DNA of 64,000 nucleotides, from contig JAABTL010000009.1 of the NCBI GenBank assembly GCA_011389865.1, forward strand, positions 25,457 through 89,456, written 5' to 3'. Below, in pieces: positions 30,744 through 37,465 of this stretch; position 1 is the first letter of the stretch, and each line of letters opens with the position of its first letter. Under the pieces are notes generated by a model. The model had not been told where the DNA came from, ran no database searches, and saw only the letters and a program-made list of their open reading frames with translations. This DNA is from Trueperaceae bacterium. GTDB lineage: Bacteria; Deinococcota; Deinococci; Deinococcales; Trueperaceae. Made by a program: the position numbers and the translations under genes.

Positions 30744-30767
30744 CGCTCCCTGCCCCCGCGTGGGGCG

Positions 30768-30773
30768 TATACT
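30768..30773 (+). promoter_or_regulatory. -10 box TATACT of the pfkB operon
   Basis: Near-consensus TATACT about 70 nt before the ATG. The -35 is unclear. The leader carries a hairpin next to the ribosome-binding site. Confidence 0.6.
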
Positions 30774-30809
30774 GCCCGGGCGACACGCGGGGAAACCGTT
30801 GGACGCCAC

Positions 30810-30827
30810 CCGGGACATAGGTCCCGG
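30810..30827 (+). promoter_or_regulatory. Leader hairpin abutting the pfkB ribosome-binding site
   Basis: CCGGGAC / GTCCCGG with an ATAG loop, directly followed by TAGGAG and the start codon 9 nt later. It could shield or present the ribosome-binding site. Confidence 0.4.
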
Positions 30828-30841
30828 TAGGAGAACGCTGC

Positions 30842-31825
30842 ATGGCCGAGTTCCTGGTGATCGGCGACGCGACCGTCGATCAGATGTATTTCATCGACGC
30901 CCTCCCCGAGGTCGGTGGCGAAGTCAGCGCCACCCACGCCGTCATGGAGCCGGGTGGCGCCGGCGGCACCATCGCGACGGCCCTCGCCCGCCTCGACCAC
31001 GACGTGGCCATCGCGACGCGCGTCGGCACGGGTCCCTTCTCGGCGCTCGCCCTGAAGCACCTGCGCTCGACCGGCGTCGACATGAGCCTGGTCCAGTCCG
31101 ACCCCTACCTGCAGACGAGCAGCGTGACGATCCTCATCACACCCGACGGGCAGCGCACGATGATCGGCGCCGCCGGCGCCTCGCGCGACCTCGACGGCCG
31201 CGCGCTGCGGCCCGAGCACGTCGACCGGCGCGACGCGCTGGTCATGAGCGCCTACAGTCTGATCAGCGGGCCGCAGCGCACCTACTCGCTGCGCGCGCTG
31301 CAACTCGCCAAGGACGCCGGGGTGCGGGTCTTCGTCGACATGGGCACGGGCGCCGTCAACGCGCTGCAGGAGGGGCTGATGCCGCTGCTCGAGGGCGTCG
31401 AGGTCGTCCTGATGAACGAGCGCGAGCTCTTCACGCTGACGGGCGAGTCGTCGATCTCGGACGCCGTCTCGGGCCTGCGGGCGCGGGGGATCGATCAGGT
31501 CGTGGTGAAGGTCGGCGAGATGGGTTCGATCGTCGTCACGCCCGAGCGCTCCGAGCTCGTGGAGGCCTACGCCATCGACGGGGTGCTCGACACGACCGGC
31601 GCCGGCGACGTGTACACGGCGGCCTTCGTCGCCGCCGTCGTCGAGGGGAACGACCTGCTCCAGGCCGCGTGGCTGGCGAACGTCGCAGGCGCGTTGACGA
31701 CGCGCGAGATCGGTGCCCAGCGGATCGTCATCGACCGCGCGACGCTGCTGCAGCAGGCTGGCCTCGGCGGCGGCACGACCGTCGCGGCCGGAGGCGTCGC
31801 CACCAGAGCCAGCGCGCGTCGGTGA
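30842..31825 (+). CDS. PfkB-family carbohydrate kinase
   Basis: Ribokinase-fold sugar or nucleoside kinase, 327 residues. The N-terminal FLVIGDATVDQMYFIDALP and GGAGGTIATALARL (PfkB signature 1) and the C-terminal DTTGAGDVYTAAFVAAV (signature 2, catalytic Asp) are intact. The substrate is not deducible. Because a psuG gene lies 20 kb away without an adjacent psuK, a pseudouridine kinase role is one untested option. The stop is coupled by GTGA to the peptidase gene. Confidence 0.88.
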   Translation: MAEFLVIGDATVDQMYFIDALPEVGGEVSATHAVMEPGGAGGTIATALARLDHDVAIATRVGTGPFSALALKHLRSTGVDMSLVQSDPYLQTSSVTILITPDGQRTMIGAAGASRDLDGRALRPEHVDRRDALVMSAYSLISGPQRTYSLRALQLAKDAGVRVFVDMGTGAVNALQEGLMPLLEGVEVVLMNERELFTLTGESSISDAVSGLRARGIDQVVVKVGEMGSIVVTPERSELVEAYAIDGVLDTTGAGDVYTAAFVAAVVEGNDLLQAAWLANVAGALTTREIGAQRIVIDRATLLQQAGLGGGTTVAAGGVATRASARR

Positions 31826-32859
31826 GCCGAGCGACCGCGGGACGGGCGCGGCACCCGCGGGCGGCGCCACGTGCGGCCCTCCTGCTTGCCTGCGCGTGGC
31901 TGATCGGCGTGGCGTCCGCCCAGCCGGCGGCGCCGGCCGCTCCCGCGGGGCCGGCCGGCGCGGTGGTCGCGGCCGACTGGCCGCGCTTCGAGGTCGCCTG
32001 GCGACTCATCGACGAGCGCTACTGGGATCTCAGCCTCAGCGAGATCGACTGGCGGGACGCCCGCGTCCTCTACGGAGAACGCCTCGTGGCGAGCGACGAC
32101 GCGCTCGACGAGATCCTCGAGGCGATGTACGAGGCGATCGGCGACGACCACACCCGCTACGTCCCCGCCGCGCGGGTCATCGAGGAGCGCGAGCGCTTCG
32201 GCGACCTGCCGTGCATCGGGTACTTCGGCGTCTCGCAGGCCGCCGCGACCGCACGTGCCGCGGACGACGTTCCGTCCGACACGCGCCGGATCGGCCCGGT
32301 GCTCCTCGGCAGTTGGGACGACGGGGTCGGCTACGTCGGGATCTCCGACCTGGTGCAGGCCGGCGTCGCCGAGGGCGTGCGCCGGGCGGTCGCGGAGCTC
32401 GAGCGCGGCGGTGCCAGCGCGCTCGTCCTCGACCTGCGCGGCAATCCGGGCGGGCGCCTGGTCACGATGATGCAGGTCGCGGGCGTGTTCACCCGCGGTT
32501 TCCTGTGGCGCGCGCTCACACGCTGGTCGCTGCCGCTGCCCTACCCGGCCCTGGGGACGCCGGCCACCGAGCTGCCGCTGGCGGTCCTCGTCGACGGTGC
32601 CGTGAACAGCGCGGCGGAGGGCCTGGCGGGCGCGCTGCAGACGCAGGGGCGCGCCGTGATCGTGGGCGCGACGACCGCCGGCAACGTCGAGGCCGTGTTG
32701 CCGTTCTGCCTGCGCGACGGCGCCCAGGCGTGGATCGCGACGGGCGTCCTGGCGCCGCTGAACGGACCCACGTGGGAGGGGCGCGGGGTCACGCCAGACG
32801 TCCCGGTCGACCCCGCCACGGCCGCTTCGGTCGCGCGCGCCACCCTGCTCGGGCGATGA
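31822..32859 (+). CDS. S41-family (C-terminal processing) peptidase, Lys-lacking
   Basis: Exported protein of 345 residues with a signal peptide (about 12-33, ending VASAQP). The helical N-domain includes VAWRLIDERYWDLSL. The protease core has DLRGNPGGRLVTM and the catalytic Ser in DGAVNSAAEGLAGAL. The usual lysine downstream (TxGKG) is replaced: VGATTAGNVEAV. No PDZ domain is obvious. It may use a different general base, as in Lys-free S41 members, or be inactive. The GTG start overlaps the pfkB stop. Confidence 0.8.
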   Translation: MSRATAGRARHPRAAPRAALLLACAWLIGVASAQPAAPAAPAGPAGAVVAADWPRFEVAWRLIDERYWDLSLSEIDWRDARVLYGERLVASDDALDEILEAMYEAIGDDHTRYVPAARVIEERERFGDLPCIGYFGVSQAAATARAADDVPSDTRRIGPVLLGSWDDGVGYVGISDLVQAGVAEGVRRAVAELERGGASALVLDLRGNPGGRLVTMMQVAGVFTRGFLWRALTRWSLPLPYPALGTPATELPLAVLVDGAVNSAAEGLAGALQTQGRAVIVGATTAGNVEAVLPFCLRDGAQAWIATGVLAPLNGPTWEGRGVTPDVPVDPATAASVARATLLGR

Positions 32860-33710
32860 ACCCGGGCGAGGACGCCCGCCGCTGCGCCGAGGGCCTGTGG
32901 GCGATCAGCGTCCCCAGCGACACGCTCGCGCCGTGGACCAGCACCCACGCCTACCTCGTCGGCGACGCCGGGGTCGGTTGGCTCATCGATCCCGGTGGTG
33001 CGGGGGCCGAGGCCGACGCGGCCGTCGATGCCCTGCTGCGGGCCGCGGGCGTGCGCCATCTCAAGGGCATCCTGCTGACGCACACCCACCCAGACCACGT
33101 CGCCGGCGTCGCGGGCGCGCTGCGCCGCCACGGGCCGGTCGACGTGTGGGTCCACCCCGCGGGGCTCGGTCGCCTGCCACCGGGGGTGAGCGGGAAGCCG
33201 CTGGGACCGGACCGGCGCCTCGTGGCCGGGCCACGCTTCCTGACCACCGTCGCGACGCCGGGGCACGCGTCGGACCACCTGGCGTACTGGCTACCCGAGA
33301 CCCGAGCGCTCGTCGCCGGCGACCTGGTCGCCGGCCGCGGCTCGACCTGGGTGGGGACGCCGGACGGCGACGTCGCCGACTACCTCGCGTCGCTGGCGCG
33401 GGCGGCCGCGCTCGATCCGCGCCTCGTCGCGCCGGCGCACGGCCCCCTGCGAACCGACGGCCGCCAGGTGCTGGACGAGGCGCGCGAGCACCGGCTCGAG
33501 CGCGAACGGGCCATCTGGGACGGGCTCGCAGACGGGCCCGCGACCCTCGCTCACCTGCGCGAGCAGGTGTACCCGGGGCTCGACCCGGCCGCCCACGACC
33601 TGGCCGAGCGCTCCGTCCTGGCGCACCTGCGCAAGCTCATGCGCGAGACGCGCGTGATGCACCTCGGGACCGACGCCGAGGGGCCCTTCGCGCGCGCGCC
33701 GGGCGGGTGA
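32856..33710 (+). CDS. MBL-fold metallo-hydrolase, LACTB2-like
   Basis: Metallo-beta-lactamase fold hydrolase, 284 residues. The metal motif HTHPDH (about 75-80), the GHASDH histidine and the AGDLVAGRGS aspartate are present. A PAHGP motif follows, then a C-terminal winged-helix domain (about 215-275) as in LACTB2-like proteins. The cellular substrate is unknown; related proteins act on RNA or thioesters. The ATG overlaps the peptidase stop (ATGA). Confidence 0.85.
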   Translation: MNPGEDARRCAEGLWAISVPSDTLAPWTSTHAYLVGDAGVGWLIDPGGAGAEADAAVDALLRAAGVRHLKGILLTHTHPDHVAGVAGALRRHGPVDVWVHPAGLGRLPPGVSGKPLGPDRRLVAGPRFLTTVATPGHASDHLAYWLPETRALVAGDLVAGRGSTWVGTPDGDVADYLASLARAAALDPRLVAPAHGPLRTDGRQVLDEAREHRLERERAIWDGLADGPATLAHLREQVYPGLDPAAHDLAERSVLAHLRKLMRETRVMHLGTDAEGPFARAPGG

Positions 33711-33716
33711 GGTTGG

Positions 33717-33785
33717 CTACGCGCCGAGGGCGTGCCCTCTGCGCTACGCGCCGAGGGCGTGCCCTCTGCGCTACGCGCCGAGGGC
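33717..33785 (-). repeat. 27-bp tandem repeat at the thrC 3' end with stop codons in hairpin loops
   Basis: Units at 33717-33743 and 33744-33770, plus a partial copy at 33771-33785 that is the last codons of thrC. Repeat period 27 keeps frame, so TAG recurs three times in the thrC frame. Adjacent units fold as GCCCTC..GCG-TAG-CGC..GAGGGC, with the stop at the loop tip. Confidence 0.85.
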
Positions 33786-35093
33786 CAGCAGCGCCCGGCG
33801 CAGGTCCGCGAGCGCGGGCGACAGCGGGACGGCCCCGCCGGGGTCGGCGAGGTTCGCGGCCAGCACGGGATCCTCGACGGTGACGCCGGGCAGCGCCCGC
33901 GCCACCACCTCCGGGAACTTCGCCGGATGGGCGGTGGCGAGCACGAGCCAGGCGCTTGGCCGGCGGCCGCCGCCCAGGCGCCCGCGGTCCCGCTCGACCG
34001 CCTCGAGCCCGACGGCCGTGTGCGGGCACACGACGACGCCATAGCGCTCGTGCGTCCGGGTCATCCGGGCCAGCGTGGCGTCGTCGTCGACGCGCTCCGC
34101 GCTGAGCGGCGTCGGCGGGTCGTCCGGCCACAGCGCATGGATGCGCTCGTAGTTCGAGGGCGCACCGACGTCCATCGCGTTGGAGAGCGTGGAGACGGTC
34201 GGCGGGAAGTCGAACGGAGCGCGGCGACCCGCGAGCCGCTCGACGAGGTACGCGTTGGCGTTGTGCGCCGCGACGAAGCGCGCCGGCGCCGCGCCCATGG
34301 CTGCGGCGAGCATGCCGGCCGCCAGGTCGCCGAGGTTGCCCGATGGAACCACGACGACGGCCGCCGCCGGATCGAGCCCGGCCCGCGCGAGCTGCGCCAG
34401 ACCCCAGCTGTGGAAGGCCGCCTGCGGCAGCCAGCGCCCGAGGTTGATGCTGTTGGCGCTGGTCAGGGGCAGGTCGGCGAGCCCGGGATCGCGGAAGGCC
34501 TCCTTGACCAGGCGCTGGCAATCGTCGAAGCTCCCCTCGACGGCGAAGGCGTGGACGCCCGGGCGAACGGCCGTCAGCTGGGCGCGCTGCACGGGACTCA
34601 CGCCGTCACGAGGGAACAGCACGACCACCCGTAGGCCGGGCACGCCAGCCATGCCGGCCGCGACGGCGCCGCCGGTGTCGCCCGAGGTGGCGACGAGCAC
34701 CAGGGCCTCGCGCCCGTGGCGGGCGAGGGCACGGGCCCACCAGCGGCCGAGCGTGCGCGCGGCGACGTCCTTGAAGGCGCGCGTGGGCCCATGGAAGAGT
34801 TCCAGCAGCCAGGTCTCGTCGTCGAGGCGGCGCAGCGGGACCGGGAAATCGAGCGCCGCGCGTGCGTCGGCGAGCCAGCCCCCGGCCTCGTCCTCGTCGA
34901 ACCACGGGGCGAGCGTCGCCTCGGCCGCCGCGGGCAGCGTGGCGGACGCGCGCCAACCCGGAGCGATCGGCGGCACCCGGTCGGGGACGTAGAGGCCGCC
35001 GTCCGGCGCGAGCCCGCGCAACAGCGCGTCCTCGAACGTCACGGCGGCACCCCGGGGGTCCCGGGTGCTGACGAAGCGGGGCGCCGTCGTCAT
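33771..35093 (-). CDS. thrC: Threonine synthase
   Basis: PLP enzyme that converts O-phosphohomoserine to threonine. It is 440 residues. It has FVSTRDPRG at the start, the PLP lysine in FHGPTRAFKDVA (K108), the phosphate-binding ATSGDTGGAVAAG, and NSINLGRWLPQ. It is the longer, two-domain bacterial form. The ATG overlaps the hom stop (ATGA), giving a hom-thrC operon. No thrB is in the window. Confidence 0.95.
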   Translation of the reverse strand: MTTAPRFVSTRDPRGAAVTFEDALLRGLAPDGGLYVPDRVPPIAPGWRASATLPAAAEATLAPWFDEDEAGGWLADARAALDFPVPLRRLDDETWLLELFHGPTRAFKDVAARTLGRWWARALARHGREALVLVATSGDTGGAVAAGMAGVPGLRVVVLFPRDGVSPVQRAQLTAVRPGVHAFAVEGSFDDCQRLVKEAFRDPGLADLPLTSANSINLGRWLPQAAFHSWGLAQLARAGLDPAAAVVVVPSGNLGDLAAGMLAAAMGAAPARFVAAHNANAYLVERLAGRRAPFDFPPTVSTLSNAMDVGAPSNYERIHALWPDDPPTPLSAERVDDDATLARMTRTHERYGVVVCPHTAVGLEAVERDRGRLGGGRRPSAWLVLATAHPAKFPEVVARALPGVTVEDPVLAANLADPGGAVPLSPALADLRRALLALGA

Positions 35094-36121
35094 GCGAGCG
35101 ACGGCGTCACGACCCCTAGGGGCGTGGGCGACGCGTCCACCGGCGACACGACGGCGCGCGCCGGCCGCGGGCCGGGCTCGCCGCGGGCCGCCTGCAGCAC
35201 GTCGGCCAGCACCGCGCTGGCCGTCACGTAGGCACCCGCACCCGGTCCGGCGATCCACACCTCGCCGACGGCGTCGCCGCGGTAGACGAGCGCGTTGCGG
35301 CCGTCGGCCAGGAAGGCGAGCGGTCGCTCGGCCGCTATGCTGCGCGGTTCGACGCCGACGCGCCAGCCACCGGCGCCGTCGGGCTCGACGTAGGCGACGA
35401 GCCGCACGCGGCGCCCCGCCGCGCGCTCGGTCCTGACCCAGTCGGGCGTGAGTCCACGCACTCCGCGGACACGCGGCACCACGTCGGACCACGCCAGCTC
35501 GGGCGCCACCGTCATGCGGGCGACCACCGCGACCTTGTGGGCGGCGTCCCAACCATCGACGTCGAGCGACGGATCGGCCTCGGCGTAACCGAGGCGCTGG
35601 GCCTCGGCCAGCGCCGTCTCGAGGGCCACGCCGCGCTCCAGCTCACCGATCAGGTAGGCGCAGGTGCCGTTCAGCACGGCCTCGAGGGCGTGCATCCGCG
35701 AACCGCGGAGGGCGCCGGTCAGCGGGCCGATGGCCGGTGTGCCGGCCATGACGGCCGCCTCGAACCCCACCCTGCCAGCCTCGATCCACGGTCGCCAGGT
35801 CGGCCAGGCCTCGGCCAAGGCGGCCTTGTTGGCCGTGACCAGCCGCGCTCCGCGCTCGGCGGCTCGGGCCATCAGGGCCGTGGGCCACTCGACCCCACCG
35901 AGCAGCTCGACGACGATGTCGGCGCCATCGATCGCCTCGTCCGGGTCGGTCGTCAGCCGCGGCGGGCGGGCCCCCAGGTCGCGCGCGCGCCCCGGGTCGC
36001 GGACCAGGGCGGCGGTGACGATGAACTCGGGGTGGCGGGAGAGCAGACGCACGAGCGCAGCGCCGACGGTGCCGACACCCAGGACACCGACGCGCACGGG
36101 GGCCTCGGGGGCGAGCGACAT
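35090..36121 (-). CDS. hom: Homoserine dehydrogenase (short, no ACT domain)
   Basis: Reduces aspartate semialdehyde to homoserine. It is 343 residues. NAD(P) motif GVLGVGTVG at 12-20, VTANKAALAE, NGTCAYLIGELE, and the signature YAEADPSLDVDGWDAAHK with catalytic Asp/Lys are present. The protein ends without the C-terminal ACT domain of ~430-residue forms, so feedback control by threonine through that domain is not expected. The ATG at 36121 is set by a -10 box 7 nt upstream; an earlier GTG frame lies across that box. Confidence 0.93.
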   Translation of the reverse strand: MSLAPEAPVRVGVLGVGTVGAALVRLLSRHPEFIVTAALVRDPGRARDLGARPPRLTTDPDEAIDGADIVVELLGGVEWPTALMARAAERGARLVTANKAALAEAWPTWRPWIEAGRVGFEAAVMAGTPAIGPLTGALRGSRMHALEAVLNGTCAYLIGELERGVALETALAEAQRLGYAEADPSLDVDGWDAAHKVAVVARMTVAPELAWSDVVPRVRGVRGLTPDWVRTERAAGRRVRLVAYVEPDGAGGWRVGVEPRSIAAERPLAFLADGRNALVYRGDAVGEVWIAGPGAGAYVTASAVLADVLQAARGEPGPRPARAVVSPVDASPTPLGVVTPSLA

Positions 36122-36128
36122 GGCCGCG

Positions 36129-36134
36129 ACGCTA
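36129..36134 (-). promoter_or_regulatory. -10 box TAGCGT of hom-thrC
   Basis: TAGCGT with a 7-nt spacer to the ATG at 36121. Confidence 0.6.
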
Positions 36135-36206
36135 CCACGGGCCACGGCCTTGCGGCCGCGGCCTTGGCGCCCGTGCCCGGGCGCACGGGCCGTGCCCTCG
36201 CCCTGC

Positions 36207-36212
36207 TACACT
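36207..36212 (+). promoter_or_regulatory. -10 box TACACT of ychF
   Basis: TACACT about 75 nt before the ATG, giving a leader that ends with GAGGA. Confidence 0.45.
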
Positions 36213-36287
36213 CATGCGCTCGAGCCGTGCCGCGTCAGACAGGCGCAGGCGCCTCGGCGAGCGCACCACCTCCCCGAGGAGCACATC

Positions 36288-37376
36288 ATGTTCGGAATCG
36301 GCATCGTCGGCCTCCCCAACGTCGGGAAGAGCACCCTGTTCAACGCGATCACCCGCGCCCGCGTCGAGGCGGCCAACTACCCCTTCGCCACCATCGACCG
36401 TAACGTCGGCGTCGTCGCGGTGCCCGACGCGCGGCTGGCTGCGCTGGAGCGCATCTTCACGAAGGGCGACCGCGTACCGCCCGTCGTCCCCACGACCGTC
36501 GAGTTCGTCGACATCGCCGGCCTGGTGTCCGGCGCCCACCGCGGCGAGGGCCTCGGGAACCAGTTCCTGGGCCACATCCGCGAGGTCGCGGCCATCGCCC
36601 ACGTCGTGCGCTGCTTCGACGACCCGAACGTGGTCCACGTCGGTGGCCGCATCGACCCGATCGCCGACATCGACACGATCGAGACCGAGCTGCTCCTGGC
36701 AGACCTCGCGACGCTGGAGCGACGCGCCGAGCGCCTGCGCCGCGGCGCCAAGGGGGGGCACGGCGAGGAGGCGGAGACGCTGGCGCAGGTCGAGGCCCTA
36801 CAGCGAGCGCTGTCCTCCGGCGTGCAGGCCCGGGCCACCGAGCTCGCGCGACCCGCTGACCTGAGGCTCCTGACCGACAAACCCGTCGTCTTCGTCTGCA
36901 ACGTGCCCGAGAGCGACGTGGTCGCGGGGAACGCCTACGTCGAGCGCGTCCGCGAGCGGGCCGCCATCGAGGGGGCGGCCGTCGTCGTCGTGTCCGCCAA
37001 GATCGAGCAGGAGCTCGGCGAGCTCGAGGACGACGAGGCCGCCGCCTTCCTCGCCGACCTCGGCCTGACGCAACGGGGGCTCGACCGACTCATCGCCAAG
37101 GGGTACGAGGTGCTCGGCCTGGAGACCTTCCTGACCGCCAGCGAGAAGGAGGTCCGGGCCTGGACCGTCACCCGCGGCACCAAGGCGCCACAGGCCGCCG
37201 GCACCATCCACAGCGACTTCGAGCGGGGCTTCATCCGTGCAGAGGTCGTCAGCTTCGACCGGTTGATCGAGGCGGGCAGCATGGCGACCGCCCGCGCCCG
37301 CGGCTGGCTGCGCACCGAGGGCAAGGAGTACGTCGTCGTCGACGGCGACGTCATCCACTTCCTGTTCAACGTCTAG
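36288..37376 (+). CDS. ychF: Redox-regulated ATPase YchF
   Basis: OBG-family P-loop protein that binds ATP rather than GTP, associated with ribosomes and stress. It is 362 residues. G1 GLPNVGKST (8-16), G3 region DIAGLVSGAH, and the altered G4 NVPE in place of NKxD are present. A coiled coil follows at about 130-200, and a TGS domain closes the protein (TIHSDFERGFIRAEVV, VHF-type end). It starts with ATG after GAGGA. Confidence 0.95.
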   Translation: MFGIGIVGLPNVGKSTLFNAITRARVEAANYPFATIDRNVGVVAVPDARLAALERIFTKGDRVPPVVPTTVEFVDIAGLVSGAHRGEGLGNQFLGHIREVAAIAHVVRCFDDPNVVHVGGRIDPIADIDTIETELLLADLATLERRAERLRRGAKGGHGEEAETLAQVEALQRALSSGVQARATELARPADLRLLTDKPVVFVCNVPESDVVAGNAYVERVRERAAIEGAAVVVVSAKIEQELGELEDDEAAAFLADLGLTQRGLDRLIAKGYEVLGLETFLTASEKEVRAWTVTRGTKAPQAAGTIHSDFERGFIRAEVVSFDRLIEAGSMATARARGWLRTEGKEYVVVDGDVIHFLFNV

Positions 37377-37385
37377 GCGGGGCCA

Positions 37386-37411
37386 GGCCCGCGCACGGCT
37401 GGGCGCGGGCC
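37386..37411. terminator. Hairpin downstream of ychF
   Basis: GGCCCGCGC / GCGCGGGCC, 9-bp stem, 8-nt loop, 9 bp after the ychF stop. Confidence 0.55.
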
Positions 37412-37429
37412 CGCGCACCGGCGCGGACT

Positions 37430-37461
37430 CGTGCCACGGCGCAGGCCTGCGCCGTGGCACG
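37430..37461. terminator. 32-bp perfect palindrome between ychF and bamA ends
   Basis: Arms of 16 bp (CGTGCCACGGCGCAGG and its complement) with no spacer, 4 bp beyond the bamA stop. Probably the bidirectional 3' end. Confidence 0.6.
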
Positions 37462-37465
37462 GCGT

